A stretch of DNA of 64,000 bases from Streptomyces sp. NBC_00273 (GCF_036178145.1 NZ_CP108067.1:310001-374000); one strand, 5' to 3'; positions 52,760 through 62,140 are shown, numbered from the stretch's first letter. Notes: a model not told the origin generated them from the letters alone. Translations and numbers: made by a program.

Positions 52760-52960
52760 ATATGACACGCACCTTCGCAGTTGCGTGAGGCAGGCCCCTC
52801 CCGGGAGTCGATCCTGGACGTCCGGAGGGTGCTGGAGTGGATCCAGCACAACGCGGACGGGGACAGGCCCAGATCGAAGGAGCTCGCCAGCCAGTGCGGC
52901 CAGACCGACCGCTGGTGGCGCATCCAAGACGCCCTCTCAGGGGGTTTCGGCGGCGAGTGA
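52760..52960 (+). pseudogene. Helix-turn-helix-like C-terminal fragment
   Basis: Coding from about 52805: ESILDVRRVLEWIQHNADGD, RPRSKELASQCGQTDRWWRI and QDALSGGFGGE, with a stop at 52958-52960. It resembles the DNA-binding tail of a plasmid replication or phage protein. The N-terminus is missing. Immediately followed by the IS3 end. Confidence 0.4.
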
Positions 52961-52962
52961 GG

Positions 52963-53400
52963 TGACCCCTGGAGTGTGGACACAGGGGTTCATGCTGCGA
53001 GTGAGAGTTTGGCTGACCTGTGCTGGTGTTGTTCGAACTCCATCGGGGAGAGGTAGGCGAGCGCGCTGTGGCGTCGGCGGGCGTTGGAGTAGGTGAGCCA
53101 CTGGAATATCTCCAGCCGCGCCTGCCGCATCGTCGTGAACCGTTTCCGGTGCACCGCTTCTCTCTTCAGTCCCTGCCAGAAGCACTCGGCCAGGGCGTTG
53201 TCGTAACTCGAGCCGACCCTGCCCATGCTCCTGCGGATGCCATGCCGGTCGCGGACCCGGGCGGACGTACATTGCGGTCCGCGGTCCGCATGGAAGATCA
53301 CTACGGCGACGTTGCCGCCGCGGGCCGCGACCGCGGCCTGGAGCGCGTCGACGACGAGCATTCTGGAACAGCCGCCCCTGCGGCGCTGCCTGAGAACACC
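52963..53400 (-). pseudogene. IS3-family transposase (ORF B) C-terminal remnant
   Basis: Reads ALQAAVAARGGNVAVVIFHA, DRGPQCTSA, MGRVGSSYDNALAECFWQGL, KREAVHRKRFTTMRQARLEI and FQWLTYSNARRRHSALAYLS. The catalytic rve domain is cut at its start, and about ten residues are altered after TSA. The IS end (TGACCCCTGGAGTGTGGACA) is intact at 52963. Confidence 0.8.
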
Positions 53401-53443
53401 GAACCGTCTTTATGATCACGCTAGGCACAGACCTGGGGGGAAC

Positions 53444-53715
53444 ATGCCAAAGCCCGAGAACCGCGCTGTCGTCGATCCGGAGATACCTGAGAAGGACCGG
53501 AAAGTACTCCTCTGCGTCGACGACGCCTTGCTGCCGTCGCCGGACGGCCGCCGAGCACCGAGCCCAACAGTGAACGAGGTACAGCGTCGTCGAAGAGTGG
53601 CACAGCGCGCACGCAACCCAAAGCAGCAGAACGTCTCCGTCGGCCCGGCGGGGAGCGGCTGCTTCGCCATCTTCTTCGGGGCAGCCGCCATTCAGATGGC
53701 TGGCCCCTACGGCTC
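53444..53715 (+). pseudogene. Hypothetical protein truncated by IS630
   Basis: ATG 53444 behind CTGGGGGGAAC. Reads PKPENRAVVDPEIPEKDRKV, LLCVDDALLPSPDGRRAPSP, VAQRARNPKQQNVSVGPAGS and GCFAIFFGAAAIQMAGPYGS, the last part being hydrophobic. About 91 residues remain before the IS630 element. Basic and partly disordered. No family recognised. Confidence 0.45.
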
Positions 53716-54809
53716 TTGGTGGGGCGTACTACGGCTGGCGCCTCCCTTCCTCCGTTGCTGCGGCCTCAGTTGGCGGAGGCGCGTCGTGTTCGGGCGGTCG
53801 AGTTGTTCGAGGACGGTGTCTCGAATGCGGAGATCGCGCGGGCGGTGGGGGTGTGCGCCGAGAGCGTGCGGCGATGGCGGCGGGCGTGGGAGGAAGGTGG
53901 TGCTTCGGCCTTGCGTCGGCGTGCGGCCACCGGTCGCCCGCCCAAGCTGGACGACGCCCAGGTCGAGACCGTCCGGGCCGCGTTGGAGCAGGGTGCCCAG
54001 GCCCATGGTTTCGAGGCCGACCTATGGACCCTGGAGCGAGTTGGCGCCGTCGTTGAGCGGGTGACGGGAGTGGTGCTGTCGAGGGCGTCGGTGTGGCGGT
54101 TGCTGACCGGCCGGCTCGGATGGAGTCTGCAGCGGCCCGAGCGGCGGGCGGTCGAGAGGGACGAGTCGGAGATCGCCCGCTGGATCGCGCACGAGTGGCC
54201 GCGCATCAAAAAGGGGCCGTGAACACACGTGCCTGGATCGTGTTCCTCGACGAATCAGGCATCTCCCTGCTGCCTCAGATCCGCCGCACCTACGCACCCC
54301 GAGGTCGGACCCCACTGCTGCGGCACCGGCTGAACTGGAAGCGGGCGTCGATGGCCGGGGCTCTGGGATACCACTCCACCGACCCCGATCGAGGGGCCCG
54401 CCTGTGCTTCCATCTCAAGCCCGGAAGCTACGACACCGCCGCCCTCATCGAGGTCCTGGAGCAGATGAAGGCGTTCTACCGCGGCGAGCGGGTGGTCCTG
54501 GTCTGGGACGGCCTGTCCGCCCATTGGAGCCGGTCGATGCGGGCTTGGGTCGCTGGCCAGGACTGGCTCACCCTGGAGCGATTACCCGCCTACGCGCCCG
54601 AGCTGAACCCGGTGGAGCTGCTGTGGTCCTCACTCAAGAAACGTGAACTCGCCAACCTCGCCGGCGACCACCTCGCCGATGTCGCCGACGCCACCGAGCA
54701 AGGCATCCACCGCATCAACCACAACCCACAACTGCCATGGTCCTTCCTCGCCCACACCGGCCTGACCATCCACCCACTACACCCGCCGAACTTACGAAAA
54801 GATCAGTAA
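53716..54809 (+). CDS. IS630-family transposase with probable programmed -1 frameshift
   Basis: ORF 1 (to 54222) is the helix-turn-helix half: RVRAVELFEDGVSNAEIARA, ESVRRWRRAWEEGGASALRR, VVERVTGVVLSRASVWRLLT, IARWIAHEWPRIKKGP. At CAAAAAGGGG (near 54208) a -1 slip changes IKK-GP to KGAVNTRAWIVFLDESGISL (first Asp) and ORF 2 continues with RVVLVWDGLSAHWSRSMRAW (second Asp) and YAPELNPVELLWSSLKKREL (Glu), ending PPNLRKDQ. Combined about 360 residues. The A-run is typical of programmed shifting in this family. Probably functional, but the inverted repeats were not resolved. Confidence 0.8.
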
Positions 54810-54814
54810 GGGCT

Positions 54815-54994
54815 GTTTCCGAAGCTGTGGTTGCGGGACAAGGCGCTCAGGTTCCTCCAACGCGACCTGGTCCTCCACGTGACCAAGAGCCTCAGGAACG
54901 CCGTCGGCGCGGATGCCCGGCGGCAGGAACTGCCGGACTCCAAACAGCTGAAAGGTCTGCGCCCCCGGCTCATGCGTGCGATCCATCCCACCTC
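54815..54994 (+). other. Possible gene fragment
   Basis: The plus frame KLWLRDKALRFLQRDLVLHV then TKSLRNAVGADARRQELPDS and KQLKGLRPRLMRAI has coding character but no start codon and no stop signal of its own. Unassigned debris after the IS630 element. Confidence 0.25.
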
Positions 54995-55145
54995 GGAAGG
55001 CGACGAAAAAGGCCGACCATCGGGCGGCCAGGGTCAGGGCGCCTCGGGCGCGAGTGGCGGCCCGGCGCTGCAACGCCTGGAACAACAGCCGGCCGACCGC
55101 GGTGTCCCAGACGATGAGCTCGCCGTCGAGGACCAGGCCCCTCGC
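54995..55145 (-). pseudogene. ATP-dependent DNA ligase fragment
   Basis: Minus-strand GLVLDGELIVWDTAVGRLLF then QALQRRAATRA and AARWSAFFVAF, corresponding to the LDGELVVWD...FEALQRR motif III region of actinobacterial ATP-dependent (LigD/LigB-like) ligases. Only about 50 residues remain. Confidence 0.6.
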
Positions 55146-55237
55146 CGACCTCCTGTCGCTACCCATTCCCGCCGACCGCACCACGCCCTAGACTGCGACC
55201 GCTCCAAGACCTGGCGATCATCAGGAGGGCGCGCAAG

Positions 55238-55963
55238 ATGAACCGAGCACTGATCAGCGCATTTGCGGCCGTGACGTTAGTTGTGTCCGGGGGAAGTGCC
55301 GCCACCGCTTCCGACGGCGCTCCGCCGCGCACCACGCACGGCCCTTGCCAGTACACACAGACCCCGGACGAGCCACCCGCGCGTCATGTTCCGCTGCCGC
55401 CTGACCCGCGGCGCACCCCTAGCCGTGGCACGGTTGACATGGCTGTTCCGACCAGCCAGGGACCGCTCCCGCTGCGTTTGGACCAGGCCAAGGCGCCGTG
55501 CACGGTCCAGAGTTTCCTGCACCTGGCACGGCATGGGTTCTACGACCGAACGGTGTGCCACCGTCTAACGGCATATCCGACGCTGAAGGTCCTGCAGTGT
55601 GGCGACCCGACCGGTACCGGTGAGGGAGGGCCCGGGTACAAGTACAAGGACGAGCTACCGGTGGATCTGCCACCCGCACCGACCGATCCGACCGGCGCGC
55701 GCCGCCTGTACGGGCGCGGCCTGCTCGCGATGGCCAACGCCGGTCCGGACACGAACGGCTCACAGTTCTTCGTCGTCTACGGCGACTCCGCACTGCGCCC
55801 GAACTACACGGTGTTCGGCACGGTCGGCCCCGACGGCCTGGCAACTCTCGACAAAACCGCCGCCGGAGGAATCGAGCCGACCGCGGAAGAGCCGGCACCG
55901 GTAGACGGCACACCCGTGCTGCGGACCGAACTGCTCCGCGTCCGGCCGTCCTGCTGGCATTGA
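55238..55963 (+). CDS. Secreted cyclophilin-type peptidyl-prolyl isomerase
   Basis: 241 residues from ATG 55238 behind AGGAGGGCGCGCAAG. The signal peptide is NRALISAFAAVTLVVSGGSA. The cyclophilin fold runs from about residue 60: FLHLARHGFYDRTVCHRLT, LQCGDPTGTGEGGPGYKYKD, GLLAMANAGPDTNGSQFFVV, NYTVFGTVGPDGLATLDKTA. The active-site Arg lies in CHRL, but the usual FxxxxFMIQGGD stretch is altered (AYPTLKVLQCGD), and several extra Cys suggest disulfides in the secreted form. It would assist folding of exported proteins. Confidence 0.9.
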   Translation: MNRALISAFAAVTLVVSGGSAATASDGAPPRTTHGPCQYTQTPDEPPARHVPLPPDPRRTPSRGTVDMAVPTSQGPLPLRLDQAKAPCTVQSFLHLARHGFYDRTVCHRLTAYPTLKVLQCGDPTGTGEGGPGYKYKDELPVDLPPAPTDPTGARRLYGRGLLAMANAGPDTNGSQFFVVYGDSALRPNYTVFGTVGPDGLATLDKTAAGGIEPTAEEPAPVDGTPVLRTELLRVRPSCWH

Positions 55964-55989
55964 GTCCCCGCGGCCCGCGCTCAAGCCGC

Positions 55990-56450
55990 GGCCGCTGCGG
56001 TGGCGTCTGTCCAGCGGTGGAGCGGGAGCGGGCCGCCATCGGGGAGACCCACAGCCGGGAAACGGACGCGGGCGACGCGGACGGCGGCGTGGTCAGGGAG
56101 CGGAGGGCCGCGTCCACGACGCGGCCCTCCAGGGCCGTGCCGGTGGCCTGCTTCCAGGAGGTGTCTGCCGTCAGGCGCTTCAGGTGCCGGGCGACGGTGT
56201 GTGCTGCCGCTCTCGCCGATCTTCTGCATGCGGGCGGCCAGCAGCGGCCACTGGCGCGAGCCGACCAGGAGACTCGCTTCCCGCTCCGGCAGGATGTCCA
56301 TGACCAGCGACACCATCTGGGAACGCGCGGCCGGGTGCACCCTCAGCTCCAGGGCCCGGGCGCGGTCACCGAAGTCGAGGTCGCGGGGGCGGTCAGGGGC
56401 CCCAGGAGCGCTACGCGTCCGTGCTCGCGGGCGCAGCCAACGAATCGGCG
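55990..56450 (-). pseudogene. Mobilisation-protein C-terminal remnant, multiple frameshifts
   Basis: Pieces in three minus-strand frames line up as one protein: REHGRVALLGPLTAP, RDLDFGDRARALELRVHPAA, LVMDILPEREASLLVGSRQW, PLLAARMQKIGESGSTH, then VVDAALRSLTTPPSASPASV and PMAARSRSTAGQ. The ALLGPL...RARALxxLxVHPA block is shared with 45160-45339. By analogy it is the tail of an actinobacterial relaxase or mobilisation protein. Confidence 0.45.
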
Positions 56451-56785
56451 GCCTCCCGCACCCGCAGCGCAGCAGCAGGCGCGGCGGCGAGAGGGGCAGG
56501 CTCTCGGGTGGTGGCGGCCAGAGCGGGTGCGGGAACCCGCCGGGCGGCCGCGGTGACGGCGGGACGGCCTGGCCCACGCCGACCCCCGCCCGGTGGGCGT
56601 CGGTGAGGATCCGGACCTGTCAGGTCCCCCCTTCAGGCCCACATGTTCACCGAGTCGATCGCGCTGTGGACGTTCACGTATTTCCCCAGGCTTCCGGTCA
56701 CGTAATTCCCCACCTGGTCGGCTGGCGCGGCATCTGGGCAGAGGGGGTCGCCGGCTGGGCAGCGGCTTCTGGCAGACTTTGCGGC

Positions 56786-57328
56786 ATGGGATTGTTCAAG
56801 CGGGCCGGCAAGCCGGAAAGCCCTGCTCAGGGAGTGGATCCGACTGACCTGAGCACGCTGCTGCTGCAGGGCGAAGACATCATCGACCAGCTGACTCGCG
56901 CGCACGTGTCCTGGGGGCTAGGCTCGGCGGACCGCTGGGGCCTGGACCAGAAGACCGGCCTTATCACGTGGACCTTCCCTGACAAGACCGCGACGGCGCC
57001 CGCGCAGATCCTGGCCAGCTTCAGCCCCTCGTCAAGCTCGTGGCTGTGGGCCTGGGCGAACGAGAGCATCCTCCCGGAGATGAGCCGCGACGCTCGAAGC
57101 GTGCGGGACTGGGCGGAAGCCCATGGCCACCACGCTCTGGCCCAACCGAAGGTCGATGCCGACGAGCAGGCGGCGGCAACTCTCGCGGCTCTGGCCGTCC
57201 GGATCACTAGGGCGACCGGCTTCTATCGGGGCCCGGGTGGCAACTCCATCGTGATCATCACGTTCGGGCCGGTCACCCTGACCGCTGCGGATGGCAGCAC
57301 GTCCACCTTCAACATCACTCTCGACTAG
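56786..57328 (+). CDS. DUF6882 protein, apparent IS21 cargo
   Basis: 180 residues from ATG 56786. The N-terminus GLFKRAGKPESPAQGVDPTD is disordered. The DUF6882 core follows: LTRAHVSWGLGSADRWGLDQ, KTGLITWTFPDKTATAPAQI, SSSSWLWAWANESILPEMSR and GFYRGPGGNSIVIITFG. The family is cytosolic, of unknown function, and common near toxin/immunity and defence genes. Here it lies between the left end repeats of an IS21 element and istB, convergent with it, and a hairpin separates them. Its capture by the element is inference from the end repeats. Confidence 0.8.
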   Translation: MGLFKRAGKPESPAQGVDPTDLSTLLLQGEDIIDQLTRAHVSWGLGSADRWGLDQKTGLITWTFPDKTATAPAQILASFSPSSSSWLWAWANESILPEMSRDARSVRDWAEAHGHHALAQPKVDADEQAAATLAALAVRITRATGFYRGPGGNSIVIITFGPVTLTAADGSTSTFNITLD

Positions 57329-57355
57329 AGGAACCGGCGGCGCGATGCCATGCGA

Positions 57356-57392
57356 AATCGGTGCCTGGCCTTCAGCAGGACAGGCACCGATT
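57356..57392. terminator. Hairpin between the DUF6882 gene and istB
   Basis: Perfect 12-bp stem AATCGGTGCCTG / CAGGCACCGATT with a 13-base loop, placed between two convergent genes, so it can serve both. Confidence 0.75.
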
Positions 57393-57417
57393 CCGCTGAT
57401 TCGGGTGGTAGACCTCT

Positions 57418-58189
57418 CTATGAGGTTGTTTTTCCGTCCCTGTCGGTGGGGTTCTTGGGGCGTTTGTTCGGCCGGTAGCTGGGGCCGTTCATGATGACCT
57501 GGTGGCTGGTGTTGATCAGCCAGTCCAGGAGTGACTCGGCGACGACGGGGTTGGGGAAGAGGGGATACCAGTCGCTGGGCGCCCGGTTGCTGGTGATGAT
57601 CAGGGACCGGCCCTGCCGCTCGCTGACCAGTTCGTAGAGGTCGTCGGCCTGGGCCGCGGTCAGCTGGCGCATGGCGAAGTCGTCGAGGATGAGCACGTCC
57701 GGGCGGACCAGTTCCCGCACCCTCTTCTCCCATGTCCGGTCCGCGTGGCCGCCGGCCAGCTCGGCCAGGATCCGGCTGGTCTTCGCGAAGCGGACGTGGG
57801 CCCCCAGGCGGATGGCGAGGTGGCCGAGGGCCTGGGCTACGTGGGTCTTCCCGACCCCGACTGGCCCGAACAGAATTACGGACTCTCCGGCGTGGAGCCA
57901 GCGCAGGGCGGCCAGGTCGCGGATCTGGGCCGCCGGCAGCTTGGGCGAGGCGGAGAAGTCGAACTCCTCCAGGGTGACCTGCTGTTCGAATTTCGCCCGC
58001 TGGAGCCGTCGCTGGAAGGCGACGGTCTCACGGCGGGTGATCTCGTCCTGGCAGAGGACCTGGAGGAAGTCGCGGTGGCCGAGTTCACCGCCGGTGGGCC
58101 TGGGCCAGGCGGGCGTCGAGTGTCTCCAGCATCCCGGAGAGCCTTAGGGCCTTGAGCGACTCGCGCAGGGCGGTGTCCATCACGCTCAT
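57418..58189 (-). CDS. IstB-like ATPase, frameshifted near the start
   Basis: ATG 58189 overlaps the istA stop (ATGA). The first 34 residues (SVMDTALRESLKALRLSGML) run into a stop because of one extra C in CACCGGCGGTGA near 58095; the rest is open: GHRDFLQVLCQDEITRRETV, GPVGVGKTHVAQALGHLAIR (Walker A), VRPDVLILDDFAMRQLTAAQ (Walker B), LIITSNRAPSDWYPLFPNPV. IstB is the AAA+ helper that loads IstA on target DNA. The total of about 255 residues is normal. The element is inactive unless the extra base is an error. Confidence 0.8.
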
Positions 58190-59802
58190 CGCGCGGCCTC
58201 CTCGGCGTCGTCGTGGCCCTGGTCACCGTGGAGTTCGTCCGCCGTCTGGGTGGGGATGGCGGCGGCGAACAGCCCCTCCGGCCCGTGAAAGAAGGCCGCG
58301 GCTCCCGCGTCGCCCGTCTCGGGCTCCGGGTCGGTCTCGGTCCCGGCGATCAGGATGCCCTTGATGGTGCGGTAGGACGGGTCGCCGACCGTGATGGCCT
58401 TGGTGCAAGCGGCCTCCAGACGGCCGTCGCCGTACTTCTTGGGCAGCCCGAGGATGCCCTGGGCGGCGCGGAGCCGGTAAAGCGCGTTGACTTCCAGCAG
58501 CTGGTCGATCACCTCCCGGCAGGCGTCGCCGACCTCGGACGCCTGGCTGCGGCACCAGATCGGCGTCCGCATCTGGAAGGCGATCTTCTCCGGCGGGTAA
58601 TCGTTCTTGTCGGTGCGTTTTCCCTGGTCAAGGGCAGTGTGTGTCTTCACTAGCTCGCCCTCGTAAAAGACCTGCACCATGGTCGCGGTGGAGCGGACGT
58701 CGACCTTGCGGCCGATCAGCTTCCAGGGCACCGAGTAGAGGGTGCGGCCGACCTTGATGTGGATGTCCGGGCCGACGGTGGCGGCCGACCAGCGGGCCAG
58801 CACGAACGGCTTCTCCGGCAGCGGGAGCAGGGCTTGGGCCTCAACCGCGTCGAACACCGCCAGCGGGGCAGCCCCGCCCAACGGCCGGCACTGCCGCTTG
58901 CCCGCCACATTCCTCGCCCAGGCGATCGCCTCGGCCTGCATCTGCTCGATCGAGGTGAACTGCCGACCACTCCAGAACGAGTCGCGGACGTAGGGCATCG
59001 GCCGCTCAACCCGGGGCTTGTCCTTCGGATGCGCGGCCCTGGCCGGATCCGGCAGGGTCCCGTAGTAGGAGGCGAGTTCGCTGTACGACTTGTTGATCTT
59101 CGGGTCGTAGAGGTCGGGCCGGTCCACCGCTGTCCGCAAGTTGTCCGGCACCAGCCGGCGCGGGATCCCGCCGAAGTAGCGAAACGCTTCAACGTGGGCC
59201 TCGGTCCACGCGTTCTGGTCCATGTAGACCACCGGGCGGACGAACATGTGCCGCGAGCAGGGCAGCACCATCACGAATGCCCAGATCCGGTGGCGCTTCC
59301 CGGTGCCCGGGTTGATCCACTGACCGAGGAATCCGTAGGCGATCTGGGCTTCCGAGCCGGGCTCGACCTCGTCCCGCAGCCCCGTGACCCGAGACCTGGC
59401 CGCCTCGTCGGGAAGGTTCTCGTGCACCCACCGCCGGAACGACGACAACGACGCCTTCAGCTTGTGCTCGTCCCGCAGCCGCTGATGGATCGTAGTCACG
59501 CTGGTTGTCTTGAGCAGACCCTTGACGTAGTCACGATAGTGCTCGATCTCCGGCCAGGTGATCTGGTTCAGCCGCCGGCTGACCAGTTCCGGGAACCAGC
59601 TTTTGATCATCTTGGCCCAGTCGGCCTCGCTCATCGGCGGCCCGCCTGGGGCCATTCCAGCTTCCTCCGCCGGCCGTAGGTACTTCCTGACCGTCTTGCG
59701 GTCCAGCCCCAAAGATGCCCCGACCTGGCTCTTTGAGCGGCCCGCGTACCAGTGGACGTAGATCTCGATGATGTCGACCACGGCGAATGTTCTCCTTGCC
59801 AT
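58186..59802 (-). CDS. IS21-family transposase IstA
   Basis: 538 residues from ATG 59802. Helix-turn-helix HWYAGRSKSQVGASLGLDRK (about 18-40). The rve integrase core shows GFLGQWINPGTGKRHRIWAF (first Asp replaced or shifted), MDQNAWTEAHVEAFRY, VPDNLRTAVDRPDLYDPKIN (Asp-Asn pair) and KPRVERPMPYVRDSF (Glu). The C-terminal Mu-like beta-barrel has HIKVGRTLYSVPWKLIGRK and TALDQGKRTDKNDYPPEKIA. Uninterrupted. It overlaps istB by ATGA. Confidence 0.9.
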   Translation of the reverse strand: MARRTFAVVDIIEIYVHWYAGRSKSQVGASLGLDRKTVRKYLRPAEEAGMAPGGPPMSEADWAKMIKSWFPELVSRRLNQITWPEIEHYRDYVKGLLKTTSVTTIHQRLRDEHKLKASLSSFRRWVHENLPDEAARSRVTGLRDEVEPGSEAQIAYGFLGQWINPGTGKRHRIWAFVMVLPCSRHMFVRPVVYMDQNAWTEAHVEAFRYFGGIPRRLVPDNLRTAVDRPDLYDPKINKSYSELASYYGTLPDPARAAHPKDKPRVERPMPYVRDSFWSGRQFTSIEQMQAEAIAWARNVAGKRQCRPLGGAAPLAVFDAVEAQALLPLPEKPFVLARWSAATVGPDIHIKVGRTLYSVPWKLIGRKVDVRSTATMVQVFYEGELVKTHTALDQGKRTDKNDYPPEKIAFQMRTPIWCRSQASEVGDACREVIDQLLEVNALYRLRAAQGILGLPKKYGDGRLEAACTKAITVGDPSYRTIKGILIAGTETDPEPETGDAGAAAFFHGPEGLFAAAIPTQTADELHGDQGHDDAEEAAR

Positions 59803-60099
59803 CCCGCGCGTCCGTTGACCTCTCGGCCCGAAGGCCGAGAGACGACGACTCCGAGGCGGTCAGGCCCCTCAACCCGGCTCCGGCATGCCCATGGGGAAAC
59901 CAGAGGAATCGAAAGAGAAGACGGCTCAGCGACCAAACCACCCGAAACGGGGAACACAAGCCCAGACCTGAGCAACAACGGCCGGCGGTCGTGACCGCCG
60001 CCCCCATGGGGAAACGTGACCACACAGGTGGGGAATTAGGTGACGCTCAAGTCGCCGAACGTGGGGAATTGCATGACCGTCGACAGGTCCGGATGGAAG

Positions 60100-60283
60100 C
60101 GGGTGCGCCGATGGGCGGGGCAGTACGGAGATCGCCAAGGAGTTACGGGGCAGCGTCCGGTCGGTCCACCGGTGGCGACGGGCCTGGCGGGACGCCGGGC
60201 CGGACGCGGTTCGTTCCTGTGGTCCGGCCTCCCGTCCGAAGCTGAGCGATGTGCTGTTCGCCGTACTGGAGGAGGAGTTACAT
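60100..60283 (+). pseudogene. IS630-type transposase N-terminal fragment
   Basis: Frame STEIAKELRGSVRSVHRWRR, AWRDAGPDAVRSCGPASRPK and LSDVLFAVLEEEL, a helix-turn-helix module followed by the linker of IS630 ORF 1. No catalytic part. Confidence 0.6.
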
Positions 60284-60426
60284 CCTCACCTAGGGCCGCC
60301 TGCTCTGGTGGCGCGGCGCCAAGACGCGCCGTTCCCGATCAGCCCCGAGGAGGAAGGCGGCATCGCCACCATCCGACGCGTGAGCCCCCGGATCCGCCGG
60401 GCCGCCAGAGCCCTCCCGCGGGTCCT

Positions 60427-61128
60427 TCAGGACGAAGGCGAGGGCGAGGGCGTGTGCGGTCCGGGGCTGGGGGCCGGGCCCTGGGTGAGGCGTCGCGTGT
60501 GCGTGGTGGTGGGCGTGGGCCGCTGGGGCTCAGGCGCGGTTTCCCGCGCCAGGCCGTTGAAGGTGGCGAAGACCAGACGTTCGGTCTGGCATTCGATGCC
60601 TTCCCGGTCATCGATGCGTACGAGGCCGTCGATGAGCAGGACGGCCAGGCCGTGGATGGCGGCCCAGACCGCGAACTCGGCGCCCGGGCGGGCTCCCGGG
60701 GGCAAGTGGCCCGTTTCGGTCAAGCGGTCGAGTTCGGTCGTGAGCACGTCGTGCGGGTGGGGTGAGATGACGGACTGCGCCGTTGTGGCGCCGCCGCGGA
60801 AGACGAGCCGGGCGACGGCCGGATCTTCGACGGCCCAGGTGACATAGGCACGCCCGCATGCGGCGAGGCGTTCGGGACCCTGCTCCAGCGCCGCGTCCAT
60901 GGCGTCGCGCAGGCGGTTCCCCAGCCGGGCCAGCACGACCTCGGACAGGGCGGACACGAGTGCGTCACGCGAGCCGAAGTGGTGGTAGGCGGCGCTGGGG
61001 CTGACACCGACCCGCGCCGATGCTTCACGCAGCGACCAGCCGTCGGCCCCCCGCTCCCGTACGAGGGTCTCCGCCGCGTCGAGCAACGCGCCGTGCAGGT
61101 CCCCGTGGTGATATCGCTCCTTCGCCAT
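60427..61128 (-). CDS. TetR-family regulator (WHG-domain type)
   Basis: 233 residues from ATG 61128; ribosome site AGCTAAGATGGAGCC is modest. N-terminus YHHGDLHGALLDAAETLVRE, helix-turn-helix LREASARVGVSPSAAYHHFG. The C-terminal WHG-type domain has YVTWAVEDPAVARLVFRGGA, LDRLTETGHLPPGARPGAEF and AIHGLAVLLIDGLVRI, followed by a Pro/Thr-rich disordered tail of about 35 residues. It is divergent from an MBL-fold gene, with an operator-like palindrome in the 79-base gap, so it probably controls that gene and itself. Confidence 0.9.
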   Translation of the reverse strand: MAKERYHHGDLHGALLDAAETLVRERGADGWSLREASARVGVSPSAAYHHFGSRDALVSALSEVVLARLGNRLRDAMDAALEQGPERLAACGRAYVTWAVEDPAVARLVFRGGATTAQSVISPHPHDVLTTELDRLTETGHLPPGARPGAEFAVWAAIHGLAVLLIDGLVRIDDREGIECQTERLVFATFNGLARETAPEPQRPTPTTTHTRRLTQGPAPSPGPHTPSPSPSS

Positions 61129-61174
61129 GGCTCCATCTTAGCTCTGTTCAGATTGAGTGTTACGCTCGGGCCAA

Positions 61175-61195
61175 AATCTCAACACTGTTCAGATT
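61175..61195. promoter_or_regulatory. TetR operator candidate upstream of the MBL-fold gene
   Basis: AATCTcAACAcTGTTcAGATT: a 21-bp palindrome with only the three lower-case centre positions asymmetric. A second CTGTTCAGATT half-site lies at 61143-61153. Confidence 0.75.
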
Positions 61196-61207
61196 TGGAG
61201 TTGTGTC

Positions 61208-62140
61208 ATGTGCGCCACCGACCCCGCGCTTCTCGCTTCCGACGGCGCGCCGGATGTCCTGCACAGCCCCCCGCCCGTCGTAGCGGGATCTCCCGTCGAA
61301 GTGTCCGAGGGCGTCTTCGTCATCTCGGACCACCGCGTCGAGTTGGTGCCCAACGTCGGCATCGTCCTTGGTGAGAAGGCCGCACTGGTCATCGACACCG
61401 GCATCGGCCCCCGCAACGGTGCGCTGGTGCTGGAACAGGCCCGGTGCCTGGCCGGCGGCCGCCGCCTGTACTTGACCCTCACCCACTTCCATCCTGAGCA
61501 CGGCTTCGGCGCGCAGGCGTTCAAGGGCGCCGCCACGACCGTCTACAACCGCGGTCAGCGTGCCGAACTGCGGCGCAAGGGAGCCAGCTACCTCGACATG
61601 TTCAAGGGCCTGAGCCCCGCAGTCGCTGCCGAACTCGAAGGGGTCGAACTGGTCGACCCCGATCTGGTCTACGAGGGCGAGGCCGAGATCGACCTCGGCG
61701 GCCGTACCGTGTTGCTGCGAGAGGTCGGTCCCGCGCACACCCGATCCGACCAGATCGTCCTCGTGGACGGCCGAGTGCTGTTCGCCGGCGATCTGTTGGA
61801 GACCCGCATCTTCCCGATCGTCCCGTACTTCCCGCCCCACGACACCGATGTGGACGGCGAGGGCTGGATCGGCGTGCTCGACGAGCTTGCCGCACTCGCC
61901 CCGCAGACCGTCGTTCCCGGTCACGGCGAGGTGACCGACGCCTCGCTCATCCGCGACGTCCGCGACTACCTCGCCTACGTCCGCGACGAAGCACTGCGGC
62001 TGCGCGAGCGCGGCGCCACCGCCGACGAGACGGCCGCCTCCATCGCGGAGAACGCCCGTACCCGCTGGCCTTCCTGGGAACGCCCCGAGTGGATCGGCCT
62101 CGCCGCCCGCGCCTTCTACGACACCAGCGCACCGGCCTGA
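61208..62140 (+). CDS. MBL-fold metallohydrolase
   Basis: 310 residues from ATG 61208; the longer frame upstream would cover the operator. Motifs: NVGIVLGEKAALVIDTGIGP, LTLTHFHPEHGFGAQAF (HxHxE-H variant of the metal motif, with Glu in place of the usual Asp), GPAHTRSDQIVLVDGRVLFA, GDLLETRIFPIVPY and VPGHGEVTD. Members near this sequence act as lactonases, hydrolases or quorum-quenching enzymes. Expression is probably induced via the divergent TetR. The C-terminal helix pair (RDYLAYVRDEALRLRERGAT) is a common extension. Confidence 0.85.
   Translation: MCATDPALLASDGAPDVLHSPPPVVAGSPVEVSEGVFVISDHRVELVPNVGIVLGEKAALVIDTGIGPRNGALVLEQARCLAGGRRLYLTLTHFHPEHGFGAQAFKGAATTVYNRGQRAELRRKGASYLDMFKGLSPAVAAELEGVELVDPDLVYEGEAEIDLGGRTVLLREVGPAHTRSDQIVLVDGRVLFAGDLLETRIFPIVPYFPPHDTDVDGEGWIGVLDELAALAPQTVVPGHGEVTDASLIRDVRDYLAYVRDEALRLRERGATADETAASIAENARTRWPSWERPEWIGLAARAFYDTSAPA

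Larger units (their letters stand above)
56609..60094 (-). mobile_element. IS21-family element, about 3.5 kb, with apparent cargo gene
   Basis: 13-bp perfect inverted repeat ATCCGGACCTGTC (56609-56621; mirrored at 60082-60094). Internal end repeats also mirror each other: ATTTCCCCA and GTAATTCCCCACCTG at 56685-56716, GCAATTCCCCAC and CTAATTCCCCACCTG on the complement at 60020-60075. Between the ends lie istA, istB and, beyond istB, a DUF6882 gene in opposite orientation. Confidence 0.65.
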
